Assembly (NCBI RefSeq): GCF_014621695.1
Contig: NZ_CP061281.1
Coordinates: forward strand, 6,510,001 to 6,574,000
From: Streptomyces xanthii
GTDB taxonomy: Bacteria; Actinomycetota; Actinomycetes; Streptomycetales; Streptomycetaceae
Length of the DNA stretch: 64,000 nucleotides
Reading direction: 5' to 3'
Under the pieces are notes generated by a model. That model was not told the DNA's origin and did not search any database. It saw only the letters and a program-made list of their open reading frames with translations. The translations under genes were made by a program, and so were the position numbers. How positions within the stretch are numbered: the stretch's first letter is position 1; each line of letters opens with the position of its first letter. Of this stretch, positions 32,961 to 44,812 are shown piece after piece.

Positions 32961-33713
32961 ATGTCCGGCCACTCTAAATGGGCTACGACGAAGCACAAGA
33001 AGGCCGTGATCGACGCCAAGCGCGGCAAGCTCTTCGCGAAGCTGATCAAGAACATCGAGGTCGCGGCGCGCATGGGCGGCACGGACGTCGAGGGCAACCC
33101 GACGCTGTACGACGCCATCCAGAAGGCGAAGAAGCAGTCGGTCCCGAACAAGAACATCGACTCCGCGGTCAAGCGCGGCGGCGGCCTCGAGGCCGGCGGC
33201 GCCGACTACGAGACGATCATGTACGAGGGCTACGGTCCCAACGGTGTCGCGGTGCTCATCGAGTGCCTCACCGACAACCGCAACCGCGCCGCCTCGGACG
33301 TCCGCGTCGCCATGACCCGCAACGGCGGCAACATGGCCGACCCGGGTTCCGTGTCGTACCTGTTCAACCGCAAGGGCGTCGTCATCGTCCCCAAGGGTGA
33401 GCTGACCGAGGACGACGTCCTGGGCGCCGTCCTCGACGCGGGCGCCGAGGAGGTCAACGACCTGGGCGAGTCCTTCGAGGTGCTCTCCGAGGCCACCGAC
33501 CTCGTCGCGGTCCGCACCGCCCTCGTGGACGCCGGCATCGACTACGACTCGGCCGACGCCAACTTCGTCCCGACCATGCAGGTCGAGCTCGACGAGGAGG
33601 GCGCGCGCAAGATCTTCAAGCTCATCGACGCGCTCGAGGACAGCGACGACGTGCAGAACGTCTTCGCGAACTTCGACGTCTCCGACGAGGTCATGGAGAA
33701 GGTCGACGCCTGA
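32961..33713 (+). CDS. yebC: YebC/PmpR-family protein
   Basis: The protein has 250 residues with a strong GAAGGAG site. It begins [21 protein letters not shown] and contains [18 protein letters not shown] sequence ([12 protein letters not shown]), [11 protein letters not shown] and [14 protein letters not shown], the diagnostic blocks of the family. YebC proteins were described as transcriptional regulators and, more recently, as ribosome-associated factors easing translation of proline-rich stretches. It lies directly before ruvCAB, as in many bacteria, but a strong terminator separates them. Confidence 0.95.
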   Translation: MSGHSKWATTKHKKAVIDAKRGKLFAKLIKNIEVAARMGGTDVEGNPTLYDAIQKAKKQSVPNKNIDSAVKRGGGLEAGGADYETIMYEGYGPNGVAVLIECLTDNRNRAASDVRVAMTRNGGNMADPGSVSYLFNRKGVVIVPKGELTEDDVLGAVLDAGAEEVNDLGESFEVLSEATDLVAVRTALVDAGIDYDSADANFVPTMQVELDEEGARKIFKLIDALEDSDDVQNVFANFDVSDEVMEKVDA

Positions 33714-33722
33714 CCGGACACG

Positions 33723-33762
33723 AGCGGCGGGCCGACGGGACACACCCCGTCGGCCCGCCGCT
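33723..33762 (+). terminator. 17-bp terminator between yebC and ruvC
   Basis: Bases 33723-33739 pair perfectly with 33746-33762, loop ACACAC, followed by TTTGT. It ends the pdxS-pdxT-yebC transcripts 10 bases after the yebC stop. Confidence 0.9.
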
Positions 33763-33818
33763 TTGTCAGTGGCACCCGATAGCCTGCGCAAACAGGCGAT
33801 CGAAAGTGGGGGCGTGGC

Positions 33819-34367
33819 GTGCGTGTACTGGGCGTGGACCCGGGGCTCACCCGGTGCGGGGTCGGCGTGGTCGAGGGGGTCGCGGGCCGGCCGCTGACCA
33901 TGCGCGGCGTCGGCGTCGTACGGACGCCGCCGGACGCCGAGCTCGGCCTGCGCCTCGTCGCCATCGAGCAGGGCATCGAGCAGTGGCTCGACGAGCACCG
34001 GCCCGAGTTCGTCGCCGTCGAGCGCGTGTTCAGCCAGCACAACGTGCGCACGGTGATGGGCACCGCGCAGGCCAGCGCCGTCGCCATGCTGTGCGCCTCA
34101 CGCCGCGGCATCCCCGTCGCCCTGCACACCCCCAGCGAGGTCAAGGCCGCCGTCACCGGCAGCGGCCGCGCCGACAAGGCCCAGGTCGGCGCCATGGTGA
34201 CCCGGCTGCTCCGGCTCGACGCACCGCCCAGACCGGCCGACGCCGCCGACGCGCTCGCCCTCGCCATCTGCCACATCTGGCGCGCCCCCGCGCAGAACAG
34301 ACTCCAGCAGGCCGTCGCCCTCCACTCCGCCAAAGCAACGCACGCATCGAAAGGCCGAACCGCATGA
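33819..34367 (+). CDS. ruvC: Holliday junction resolvase RuvC
   Basis: The protein has 182 residues from GTG 33819 with GGGGG upstream. It is an RNase H-fold nuclease: [18 protein letters not shown] (first Asp), [21 protein letters not shown] (Glu) and [14 protein letters not shown] (last Asp pair). It cuts Holliday junctions placed by RuvAB. The stop overlaps the ruvA ATG (ATGA), so the two are coupled. Confidence 0.95.
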   Translation: MRVLGVDPGLTRCGVGVVEGVAGRPLTMRGVGVVRTPPDAELGLRLVAIEQGIEQWLDEHRPEFVAVERVFSQHNVRTVMGTAQASAVAMLCASRRGIPVALHTPSEVKAAVTGSGRADKAQVGAMVTRLLRLDAPPRPADAADALALAICHIWRAPAQNRLQQAVALHSAKATHASKGRTA

Positions 34368-34975
34368 TCGCCTTCGTGAGCGGCCCCGTCGCCGCCCTCG
34401 CCCCTGACGCCGCGGTGGTCGAGGTCGGCGGGATCGGCATGGCCGTCCAGTGCACGCCGAACACACTGTCCGGCCTGCGGATCGGTCAGCAGACCAAGCT
34501 CGCCACCTCCCTCGTCGTCCGCGAGGACTCGCTCACCCTGTACGGCTTCGCCGACGACGACGAGCGGCAGACCTTCGAGCTGCTCCAGACCGCCAGCGGC
34601 GTCGGCCCCCGCCTCGCCCAGGCCATGCTCGCCGTGCACACCCCCGACGACCTGCGCCGCGCCGTCTCCACCGGAGACGAGAAGGCCCTCACGGCCGTCC
34701 CCGGCATCGGCAAGAAGGGCGCCCAGAAGCTCCTCCTGGAGCTGAAGGACCGGCTCGGCGAGCCCCTCGGCACCGCGCGTCCCGCGATCGGCACCGCCGT
34801 CACCACCGGTTGGCGCGAGCAGCTGCACGCCGCGCTCATCGGGCTCGGCTACGCCACCAGAGAGGCCGACGAGGCGGTCGCCGCCGTCGCCCCGCAGGCC
34901 GAGGCCGCCGAGGGCACCCCGCAGGTGGGGCAGCTCCTCAAGGCCGCGCTGCAGACGCTCAACCGCACGCGCTGA
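34364..34975 (+). CDS. ruvA: Holliday junction branch-migration protein RuvA
   Basis: The protein has 203 residues. N-terminal OB fold ([20 protein letters not shown]), tandem helix-hairpin-helix motifs ([38 protein letters not shown]) and a C-terminal domain that contacts RuvB ([16 protein letters not shown]). It forms the tetramer that holds the four-way junction. It overlaps ruvC by 4 bases and is followed by ruvB after 88 bases. Confidence 0.95.
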   Translation: MIAFVSGPVAALAPDAAVVEVGGIGMAVQCTPNTLSGLRIGQQTKLATSLVVREDSLTLYGFADDDERQTFELLQTASGVGPRLAQAMLAVHTPDDLRRAVSTGDEKALTAVPGIGKKGAQKLLLELKDRLGEPLGTARPAIGTAVTTGWREQLHAALIGLGYATREADEAVAAVAPQAEAAEGTPQVGQLLKAALQTLNRTR

Positions 34976-35063
34976 GCACCGCCCCGGGGGACTCGCCGAA
35001 GGTCCCCGGAGGCCCCCGAGAAGACGCCGCCCGCCCCCGATCCCGTAACGCGAGGCACAGAAC

Positions 35064-36140
35064 ATGAACTGGGACGAGACGACCGACGCCGCCGAGCCGC
35101 AGGCCGACCGGCTCGTCGGTGCGGCCGCCGACGGCGAGGACCAGGCCGTCGAGGCGGCCCTGCGCCCCAAGGACCTGGGCGAGTTCATCGGCCAGGAGAA
35201 GGTCAGGGAGCAGCTCGACCTCGTGCTGCGCGCCGCCCGCGCGCGCGGCGCCACCGCCGACCACGTCCTGCTCTCCGGCGCCCCCGGCCTCGGCAAGACC
35301 ACCCTCTCCATGATCATCGCCGCGGAGATGGGCGCCCCGATCCGTATCACCTCGGGTCCCGCCATCCAGCACGCCGGCGACCTCGCCGCGATCCTCTCCT
35401 CCCTCCAGGAGGGCGAGGTCCTCTTCCTCGACGAGATCCACCGCATGTCGCGGCCCGCCGAGGAGATGCTCTACATGGCGATGGAGGACTTCCGCGTCGA
35501 CGTCATCGTCGGCAAGGGCCCCGGCGCCACCGCCATCCCCCTCGAACTGCCCCCGTTCACCCTGGTCGGCGCCACCACGCGCGCGGGCCTGCTGCCGCCC
35601 CCGCTGCGCGACCGCTTCGGCTTCACCGCGCACATGGAGTTCTACGAGCCCACCGAGCTGGAGCGCGTCATCCACCGCTCGGCGAACCTGCTGGACGTGG
35701 GCATCGACCCGCACGGCGCCGCCGAGATCGCCGGCCGCTCCCGCGGCACGCCCCGTATCGCCAACCGGCTGCTGCGCCGCGTCCGCGACTACGCGCAGGT
35801 CAAGGCCGACGGCCACATCACCCAGGACATCGCCGCCGCCGCGCTCGGGGTGTACGAGGTGGACGGGCGCGGCCTCGACCGGCTCGACCGGGCCGTCCTG
35901 GAGGCGCTGCTCAAGCTGTTCGGCGGCGGACCCGTCGGCCTGTCCACGCTCGCCGTCGCCGTGGGGGAGGAGCGCGAGACGGTCGAGGAGGTCGCCGAGC
36001 CGTTCCTCGTCCGGGAGGGGCTGCTGGCCCGGACCCCCCGCGGACGCGTCGCGACCCCGGCCGCCTGGGCGCACCTCGGGCTCACGCCGCCGCAGGCAAG
36101 ATCGGGTGCAAGCGGACAACAGGACCTGTTCGGGGCGTGA
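35064..36140 (+). CDS. ruvB: Holliday junction DNA helicase RuvB
   Basis: The protein has 358 residues. AAA+ motor: Walker [10 protein letters not shown] near 72-80, Walker [10 protein letters not shown], sensor 1 [18 protein letters not shown] and arginine finger region, with a C-terminal winged helix ([14 protein letters not shown]). It drives branch migration with RuvA. It begins with a family-typical acidic N-terminus. The gene completes the ruvCAB operon. Confidence 0.97.
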   Translation: MNWDETTDAAEPQADRLVGAAADGEDQAVEAALRPKDLGEFIGQEKVREQLDLVLRAARARGATADHVLLSGAPGLGKTTLSMIIAAEMGAPIRITSGPAIQHAGDLAAILSSLQEGEVLFLDEIHRMSRPAEEMLYMAMEDFRVDVIVGKGPGATAIPLELPPFTLVGATTRAGLLPPPLRDRFGFTAHMEFYEPTELERVIHRSANLLDVGIDPHGAAEIAGRSRGTPRIANRLLRRVRDYAQVKADGHITQDIAAAALGVYEVDGRGLDRLDRAVLEALLKLFGGGPVGLSTLAVAVGEERETVEEVAEPFLVREGLLARTPRGRVATPAAWAHLGLTPPQARSGASGQQDLFGA

Positions 36141-36321
36141 CGGCGCGGGTACTCGCCGGGCCAGGAACCCCGGTGGGATGCTGAGCGTTGTTCCCAGATG
36201 GCGGACTCGCTTAGACTCCGCCGACGTCGTCCTTCTGGTTTCGCTGGTTCCGGACGACGGCCGACCCCCGAAACCGACAAGGCCGCACCCCGGCGCGGTC
36301 GCCTGAAGGAAGTTCCCACCC

Positions 36322-36804
36322 GTGAGTCTCGCAGCCCTCCTCCCGTTCGTTGTGCTCATCGGGGCCATGTTCCTGATGACCCGGTCTGCCAAGAAGAAGC
36401 AGTCGCAGGCCGCGCAGATGCGCAATGAGATGCAGCCCGGTTCCGGCGTCCGCACGATCGGGGGCATGTACGCCACGGTCAAGGAGGTCAACGAGGACAC
36501 GGTCCTCCTCGACGCCGGCCCCGGCGTCCACCTCATGTTCGCGAAGAACGCGATCGGTGCCGTGCTCTCCGACGACGAGTACAACCGCATCGTGCACGGC
36601 GTCGAGGCCGACGCCGACGACGCCGTCGTGCCGGACGACGCGTCCTCCCTCACCGAGACCGACGGGACCGCCGCCGACGACGCGCGCATCGACCTCGGCA
36701 AGAAGAACGAGCCCGTCGAGGCCGAGAAGGCCGACGAGGCCCCCAAGGCCGACGACGCCGACGCCGAGCCGAAGAAGACCGACGGCGAGTCCGACGCGAA
36801 GTAG
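36322..36804 (+). CDS. yajC: Preprotein translocase subunit YajC
   Basis: The protein has 160 residues from GTG 36322 with AAGGAAG upstream. A single N-terminal helix (LAALLPFVVLIGAMFLMTRSA) is followed by KKKQSQAAQMRNEMQPGSGV and TIGGMYATVKEVNEDTVLLD, the YajC core. The C-terminal 60 residues are an acidic/Lys/Ala-rich tail (EAEKADEAPKADDADAE) longer than in E. coli. YajC associates with SecDF at the plasma membrane to support Sec export. secD follows 149 bases later. Confidence 0.92.
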   Translation: MSLAALLPFVVLIGAMFLMTRSAKKKQSQAAQMRNEMQPGSGVRTIGGMYATVKEVNEDTVLLDAGPGVHLMFAKNAIGAVLSDDEYNRIVHGVEADADDAVVPDDASSLTETDGTAADDARIDLGKKNEPVEAEKADEAPKADDADAEPKKTDGESDAK

Positions 36805-36953
36805 CCACGACCACCTCCGTGGGGCCCGCCACCGCGTGCCCCACGGTCCTGGTTCGTGCGTGATCCGCGCGGATTCTCGACCATTTCGTGGCCGTCCGGG
36901 CAGTCCGGGGCACGCAACCCGATGCCGGACGGATGGAGAGGGAGTACGAGAAG

Positions 36954-38735
36954 GTGGCCACACCTAAAAAGAGCCGAGGGGCGGGGGCGCAGAGCAAGCC
37001 GGGCCGCGCCCTGAGTCTGATCGTGATCGTCATGGTCGCGCTCGTCGGTGGGATGTTCATCTCCGGTACGTTCACGCCCCGCCTCGGCATCGACCTCGCG
37101 GGCGGCACCAGCATCACGCTGCAGGCCAAGAACGAGCCGGGCAAGCCCAATGCGATCAACAAGACCAACATGGACACCGCGGCGGACATCATCAACCGCC
37201 GCGTCAACGGCATGGGTGTCTCCGAGGCCGAGGTCCAGACGCAGGGCAACGACAACATCATCGTCAACATCCCGCGGGGCACGAACCAGAAGCAGGCGCG
37301 CGAGCAGGTCGGCACGACCGCGCAGCTCTACTTCCGCCCCGTCCTGACGGTGGCCGCAGGCGCTCCCGCGGCGGAGAACTCCGCCAGCCCGTCCCCGAGC
37401 GCCTCCTCCGGCGACAAGGCGACCGGCAAGCCGACGGACAAGGCCACGGACAAGGCCGGGCAGCAGGCGACCGACGGAAGCTCCGCCTCCGCGACGCCCT
37501 CCGCCACCTCGCAGGGCCGCGCCGTCACCGACGGCCTGAAGGCCGACGCGACGCCGAGCGCCGGCGCGAGCGACAAGCCCTCCGCCAAGGCGAGCGACAA
37601 GCCCGCCGCGTCCCCGACGCCGGACAAGGCCACCAGCGCCCTGCAGAAGAAGTTCACCGAGCTGGACTGCACCGACAAGGCCGCCCGCACGACGGTCAAC
37701 GAGGGCGCCAAGCCCTCCGACACGATCATCGCCTGCGGCGAGGACGCCCCGGGCCAGTGGTCGAAGTACATCCTCGGCCCGTCCGAGGTGAACGGCAAGG
37801 ACGTCAAGAAGTCCCAGGCCGTGATCAACCAGCAGTCGGCCCAGTGGGTCGTCAACATGGAGTTCACGGGCTCCGGCTCCAAGAAGTTCGCCGCGATCAC
37901 CAGCAAGCTCTCGGCGCAGCAGTCCCCGATGAACCAGTTCGCCATCGTCCTCGACGGCGACGTGGTCTCCGCGCCCAGCGTCCGCACGACGCTCAGCTCG
38001 AACGCCGAGATCTCCGGCAACTTCAACCAGCAGTCCGCCCAGGACCTGGCCAACGTGCTGTCCTACGGCGCCCTGCCGCTCACCTTCCACGAGCAGAGCG
38101 TCACCTCGGTGACCGCCGCGCTCGGCGGCGAGCAGCTGCACGCCGGTCTCATCGCCGGCGCCATCGGCCTCGCCCTGGTCGTGATCTACCTGGTCGTCTA
38201 CTACCGCGGCCTGTCGATCGTCGCCCTCGCCTCGCTGCTGACCTCCGCGATCCTCACGTACACGCTGATGACGCTGCTCGGCCCGGCCATCGGCTTCGCG
38301 CTGAACCTGCCGGCGGTCTGCGGTGCGATCGTCGCCATCGGTATCACCGCCGACTCGTTCATCGTGTTCTTCGAACGGATCCGGGACGAGATCCGCGAGG
38401 GCCGCTCCGTGCGACCCGCCGTGGAGCGCGCCTGGCCGCGTGCCCGCCGCACGATCCTCGTCTCCGACTTCGTGTCCTTCCTCGCCGCCGCGGTGCTCTA
38501 CATCGTGACCGTCGGCAAGGTCCAGGGCTTCGCGTTCACGCTGGGTCTGACCACCCTGCTCGACGTCGTCGTGGTCTTCCTCTTCACGAAGCCGCTCATG
38601 ACGATCCTGGCCCGCGGGAAGTTCTTCTCCGGCGGACACAAGTGGTCCGGCCTCGATCCCAAGCGCCTCGGCGTCCAGCCCCCGCTGCGCCGCACGCGCC
38701 GCGCCGCCCGCCCTGTCGACCCGAAGGAGGCGTGA
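36954..38735 (+). CDS. secD: Protein translocase subunit SecD
   Basis: The protein has 593 residues from GTG 36954 with AGGGAG 9 bases upstream. TM1 at about 20-40 precedes FTPRLGIDLAGGTSITLQA, the D1 motif with DLxGG. Residues about 140-240 are an Ala/Ser/Pro/Lys/Asp-rich low-complexity insert in the outer loop. Then come PMNQFAIVLDGDVVSAPSV, LPLTFHEQSVTSVTAALG and five more helices with ITADSFIVFFERIRDEI. SecD uses the proton gradient to pull exported proteins outward. secF starts 1 base after the stop. Confidence 0.95.
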   Translation: MATPKKSRGAGAQSKPGRALSLIVIVMVALVGGMFISGTFTPRLGIDLAGGTSITLQAKNEPGKPNAINKTNMDTAADIINRRVNGMGVSEAEVQTQGNDNIIVNIPRGTNQKQAREQVGTTAQLYFRPVLTVAAGAPAAENSASPSPSASSGDKATGKPTDKATDKAGQQATDGSSASATPSATSQGRAVTDGLKADATPSAGASDKPSAKASDKPAASPTPDKATSALQKKFTELDCTDKAARTTVNEGAKPSDTIIACGEDAPGQWSKYILGPSEVNGKDVKKSQAVINQQSAQWVVNMEFTGSGSKKFAAITSKLSAQQSPMNQFAIVLDGDVVSAPSVRTTLSSNAEISGNFNQQSAQDLANVLSYGALPLTFHEQSVTSVTAALGGEQLHAGLIAGAIGLALVVIYLVVYYRGLSIVALASLLTSAILTYTLMTLLGPAIGFALNLPAVCGAIVAIGITADSFIVFFERIRDEIREGRSVRPAVERAWPRARRTILVSDFVSFLAAAVLYIVTVGKVQGFAFTLGLTTLLDVVVVFLFTKPLMTILARGKFFSGGHKWSGLDPKRLGVQPPLRRTRRAARPVDPKEA

Positions 38736-38736
38736 G

Positions 38737-39858
38737 ATGTCGAAGCTCGGCACTCTCGGCGCCAAGCTGTACAACGGTGAGGTCGGCTACGACTTCATCG
38801 GCAAGCGCAAGCTCTGGTACGGCGTCTCGATCCTGATCACCATCACGGCCATCGTCGGCCTCGTGGTGCGCGGCCTGAACATGGGCATCGAGTTCGAGGG
38901 CGGCGCCGTCTTCACCACCCCGAAGACGACCGTCTCCGCCGCCAAGGCGGAGGAGTACGCGGAGAAGGCCTCCGGTCACGACGCGATCGTGCAGGAGCTG
39001 GGCAACGGCGGACTGCGCATCCAGGTCGCGGGCGTCGACACCGCGAAGTCCGACCAGATCGCGGACGAACTGTCCAAGGACATGAACATCCCCGCGGACA
39101 AGATCAACGCGGATCTGGTCGGTCCCAGCTGGGGCGAGACGATCGCCAACAAGGCATGGCAGGGCCTGGCCATCTTCATGGTCCTCGTCGTGATCTATCT
39201 GGCGATCGCCTTCGAATGGCGGATGGCGCTGGCCGCGCTCATCGCCCTGATCCACGACATCACCATCACCGTGGGTGTGTACGCCCTGGTGGGCTTCGAG
39301 GTCACCCCGGGCACGGTGATCGGTCTGCTCACGATCCTCGGTTACTCGCTCTACGACACGGTGGTCGTCTTCGACTCCCTCAAGGAGCAGACGAAGGGCA
39401 TCGAGAAGCAGACCCGCTGGACCTACAGCGACATCGCCAACCGCTCGATCAACGGCACGCTGGTCCGCTCGATCAACACCACGGTCGTGGCGCTGCTCCC
39501 GGTCGCCGGCCTGCTGTTCATCGGCGGCGGCTTCCTCGGCGCCGGCATGCTGAACGACATCTCGCTGTCGCTCTTCGTGGGTCTGGCCGCCGGCGCGTAC
39601 TCGTCGATCTTCATCGCCACCCCGCTGGTCGCCGACCTCAAGGAACGCGAGCCGAAGATGAAGGCCCTCAAGAAGCGGGTCCTCGCCAAGCGGGCCGCCG
39701 CCTCCGCCCAGGCCGACAGCGGCCCCGTCGTCGGCCACCAGGCCGAGGGCGAGTTCGCCGACGAGCCGGAGGACGCGGCTCCCGCGGGCGCCGGTCCGCG
39801 CAACCAGCCGACGTCCCGAGGCCGCGGCCGCGGACGCCCCTCGGGCAAGCGCCGCTGA
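38737..39858 (+). CDS. secF: Protein translocase subunit SecF
   Basis: The protein has 373 residues; GAAGGAGG lies 8 bases before the ATG and only one base separates it from secD. It has TM1 near 30-47, GMNMGIEFEGG-like motif (NMGIEFEGGAVFT), then five C-terminal helices with LIALIHDITITVGVYALVGF, ILGYSLYDTVVVFDSLKEQ and TTVVALLPVAGLLFIGG. The C-terminus is a basic, Gly/Arg-rich tail. It forms the proton-driven SecDF complex with SecD. Confidence 0.95.
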   Translation: MSKLGTLGAKLYNGEVGYDFIGKRKLWYGVSILITITAIVGLVVRGLNMGIEFEGGAVFTTPKTTVSAAKAEEYAEKASGHDAIVQELGNGGLRIQVAGVDTAKSDQIADELSKDMNIPADKINADLVGPSWGETIANKAWQGLAIFMVLVVIYLAIAFEWRMALAALIALIHDITITVGVYALVGFEVTPGTVIGLLTILGYSLYDTVVVFDSLKEQTKGIEKQTRWTYSDIANRSINGTLVRSINTTVVALLPVAGLLFIGGGFLGAGMLNDISLSLFVGLAAGAYSSIFIATPLVADLKEREPKMKALKKRVLAKRAAASAQADSGPVVGHQAEGEFADEPEDAAPAGAGPRNQPTSRGRGRGRPSGKRR

Positions 39859-39881
39859 CCGGCGGACCACCGCAGCGCACA

Positions 39882-39916
39882 CGGGCGCCAGGAGCCGACG
39901 AGGCTCCTGGCGCCCG
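39882..39916 (+). terminator. secF terminator
   Basis: A 15-bp perfect stem (39882-39896 with 39902-39916) has loop GACGA, 24 bases after the secF stop. It is not followed by a long T run, as is common in this genus. Confidence 0.82.
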
Positions 39917-40026
39917 CGTCGTTCCCGCACCGACCGACTGCTAGGGTTGTCGATCGCGCGAGCGCCTCGCGGAAGACGCGCACCAGACCCGTAGAACGCC
40001 CATCACCCACACGCTGAGGTGCAGAA

Positions 40027-40566
40027 ATGACCGACATCAAGGAGCTGCTCCTCAGCCGCATCCGTGATGTGCAGGACTACCCGGAGCCCGGGGTCCTCTT
40101 CAAGGACATCACCCCGCTGCTCGCCGACCCGGCGGCCTTCACGGCCCTGACCGACACGCTCGCCGAGCGCTGCGTCGCCGCCGGCGCCACCAAGGTCGTC
40201 GGCCTCGAGGCCCGCGGCTTCATCCTCGGCGCCCCCGTCGCCGTCCGCGCCGGCCTCGGCTTCATCCCCGTACGCAAGGCGGGCAAGCTCCCGGGGGCCA
40301 CCCTCGCGCAGGCCTACGACCTCGAGTACGGCTCCGCCGAGATCGAGGTGCACGCCGAGGACCTGACCGCCGAGGACCGCGTCATGATCGTCGACGACGT
40401 GCTGGCCACCGGCGGCACCGCCGAGGCCGCCGTCCACCTGGTGCGCCGCGCGGGCGCCGAGGTCGCGGGAGTCTCCGTCCTCATGGAGCTGGGCTTCCTG
40501 CCGGGCCGCGAGCGGCTGGAGCCGGCCCTCGAGGGCGCCCCGCTCGACGCCCTGCTCGTCGTCTGA
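40027..40566 (+). CDS. apt: Adenine phosphoribosyltransferase
   Basis: The protein has 179 residues; GAGGTG lies 6 bases before the ATG. It reads [37 protein letters not shown] and the PRPP loop [18 protein letters not shown], the standard type I PRTase order. It turns adenine and PRPP into AMP in purine salvage. As in other streptomycetes and in mycobacteria, apt lies between secF and relA, a constant neighbourhood linked to nucleotide metabolism. Confidence 0.96.
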   Translation: MTDIKELLLSRIRDVQDYPEPGVLFKDITPLLADPAAFTALTDTLAERCVAAGATKVVGLEARGFILGAPVAVRAGLGFIPVRKAGKLPGATLAQAYDLEYGSAEIEVHAEDLTAEDRVMIVDDVLATGGTAEAAVHLVRRAGAEVAGVSVLMELGFLPGRERLEPALEGAPLDALLVV

Positions 40567-40597
40567 CTCAGCGCTGAAACAGCAGGTCACAGCCGCA

Positions 40598-40630
40598 CGG
40601 GCGGGCCCTGAGGAATCAGGTGCCCGCCCG
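40598..40630 (+). terminator. apt terminator
   Basis: A 14-bp stem with one bulged T (40598-40611 with 40616-40630) is closed by the stable tetraloop GGAA, 32 bases after the apt stop. Confidence 0.7.
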
Positions 40631-40747
40631 CCGCGTTCTCCCGGTACGAAACTGTCCCACCGGCCGAATACGTTCGGTGGCCGCAGGATCGATACCATGG
40701 GCTCCCCGGGACCTGTACGGGGGACCCGTCGCGCACGAGGAGCGCCG

Positions 40748-43273
<2,526 letters not shown>

Positions 43274-43299
43274 TGCCCTTGCAGGCGCCGGGCAGATCT

Positions 43300-43350
43300 G
43301 CCCCGTAAGGGGCGCGGGGAACTGCGCGAGAAGCCCCGCCGGGGCGCAGG
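43300..43350. repeat. Dispersed streptomycete intergenic repeat (partial)
   Basis: The text CCCCGTAAGGGGCGCGGGG followed by AACTGCGCGAGAAGCCCC is, from memory, a sequence found many times between genes in Streptomyces chromosomes. It holds the short hairpin CCCC-GTAA-GGGG and lies between the relA stop and the terminator. Copy number here cannot be judged from one window. Confidence 0.55.
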
Positions 43351-43388
43351 CGCGCGGCGGCGGGCAGGGAAGACATGAGGGCGTGAAA

Positions 43389-43423
43389 AAGCGGGCCCGG
43401 GCTGTGAAAGCCCGGGCCCGCTT
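43389..43423. terminator. Bidirectional terminator between relA and DUF349 gene
   Basis: A 15-bp perfect stem (43389-43403 with 43409-43423), loop GTGAA, has an A run on one side and CTT on the other. It serves both converging genes, ending 22 bases from the DUF349 stop. Confidence 0.85.
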
Positions 43424-43444
43424 CATGTCCCGCTCAGCGGAGCG

Positions 43445-44677
43445 TCAGCCGCCGAACTCCTCGAGACCCTTCAGCGCGGAGTCGAGCAGCGCCTGGCGTC
43501 CGTCGAGCTCGCGCTGCAGCTTGTCCGCCTTCGCGTTGTTGCCCTGCGAACGCGCCTGCTCGACCTGCCCCTTGAGCTTGTCGACCGCCGCCTGCAGCTG
43601 GCCCGTGAGGCCCGCGGCACGCGCCCGCGCCTCCGGGTTCGTACGACGCCACTCGGCCTCCTCGGCCTCCTGGATCGCACGCTCCACGGCCTGCATCCGG
43701 CCCTCGACCTTCGGCCGGGCGTCGCGCGGCACGTGGCCGATGGCCTCCCAGCGCTCGTTGATCGAGCGGAAGCCGGCGCGGGCCGCCTTCAGGTCCTGGA
43801 TCGGGAGCAGCTTCTCGGCCTCACCGGCCAGCTCCTCCTTGAGCTTCAGGTTCTCGCCCTGCTCGGCGTCCCGCTCGGCGAACACGGAGCTGCGCGCCGC
43901 GAAGAACACGTCCTGCGCCCCGCGGAAGCGGTTCCACAGATCGTCCTCGTGCTCGCGCTGCGCCCGCCCGGCCGCCTTCCAGTCCGCCATCAGCTCGCGG
44001 TAACGGGCCGCCGTGGCACCCCAGTCCGTCGAGTTCGACAGCGCCTCGGCCTCGGCGACCAGCTGCTCCTTGGCCTTGCGGGCCTCCTCGCGCTGCGCGT
44101 CGAGCGACGCGAAGTGCGCCTTGCGGCGCTTCGAGAACGCCGAGCGCGCGTGCGAGAAGCGGTGCCACAGCTCGTCGTCCGTCTTGCGGTCGAGCCGCGG
44201 CAGCCCCTTCCACGTGTCCACCAGGGCCCGCAGCCGCTCACCGGCGGCCCGCCACTGCTCGGACTGCGCCAGCTCCTCCGCCTCGGTGACCAGCGCCTCC
44301 TTGGCGTGCCGGGCCTCGTCGGACTGCTTGGCCTTCTGCGCCTTGCGCTTCTCGCGCTGCGACTCGACGCTCTCCACCAGCTTGTCGAGCCGCTTGGCGA
44401 GCGCGTCCAGGTCACCGATGGCGTGCGCCTCCGTGACCTGGGCCCGCAGGTGCTCGATCGCCGTCATCGCGTCCTTGGCCGACAGGTCCGTCGTCTGCAC
44501 CCGGCGCTCGAGGAGCCCGATCTCGACGACGAGACCGTCGTACTTGCGCTTGAAGTAGGCCAGGGCCTCGTCAGGGGATCCTGCCTGCCACGAACCGACC
44601 ACTCGCTCACTGCCGTCGGCCGAACGCACGTACACGGTCCCCGTCTCGTCGACGCGGCCCCACGGGTCGCTGCTCAC
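43445..44677 (-). CDS. DUF349 coiled-coil protein
   Basis: The protein has 410 residues from GTG 44677 with GGAGGAGG 4 bases upstream. After an N-terminal 80-residue part (WGRVDETGTVYVRSADGSER) it carries three DUF349 helical repeats, each with a Trp pattern such as ARYRELMADWKAAGRAQREH and ELWHRFSHARSAFSKRR, rich in Lys/Glu/Arg and likely coiled coil. The C-terminal part (about 330-405) is a further helix pair. The function of DUF349 proteins is not established; cytoplasmic, single gene, convergent with relA. Confidence 0.85.
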   Translation of the reverse strand: MSSDPWGRVDETGTVYVRSADGSERVVGSWQAGSPDEALAYFKRKYDGLVVEIGLLERRVQTTDLSAKDAMTAIEHLRAQVTEAHAIGDLDALAKRLDKLVESVESQREKRKAQKAKQSDEARHAKEALVTEAEELAQSEQWRAAGERLRALVDTWKGLPRLDRKTDDELWHRFSHARSAFSKRRKAHFASLDAQREEARKAKEQLVAEAEALSNSTDWGATAARYRELMADWKAAGRAQREHEDDLWNRFRGAQDVFFAARSSVFAERDAEQGENLKLKEELAGEAEKLLPIQDLKAARAGFRSINERWEAIGHVPRDARPKVEGRMQAVERAIQEAEEAEWRRTNPEARARAAGLTGQLQAAVDKLKGQVEQARSQGNNAKADKLQRELDGRQALLDSALKGLEEFGG

Positions 44678-44812
44678 AGCGCCTCCTCCACATGATGCCT
44701 GCGGGGGCTCATCGGCCCCCGGGCATCGTCCACAGTTTCGTCACGGCCAACATAGGCGACCGGCGGGGCGGCTGTCCGCATCCCGCGCGACCGAAATTTG
44801 TCGGTCGGCAGG

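Noticed and set aside
34959..38774. A 1271-codon open frame on the minus strand across ruvB to secF
   Set aside because: It is the antisense shadow of well-identified genes; composition is Gly/Arg/Val-rich with no domain, a usual effect of very high G+C.
40657..40680. Inverted repeat CCGAA-TACG-TTCGG before relA as an operator
   Set aside because: The 5-bp stem is short and could occur by chance in G/C-rich DNA; no regulator site is recognised.
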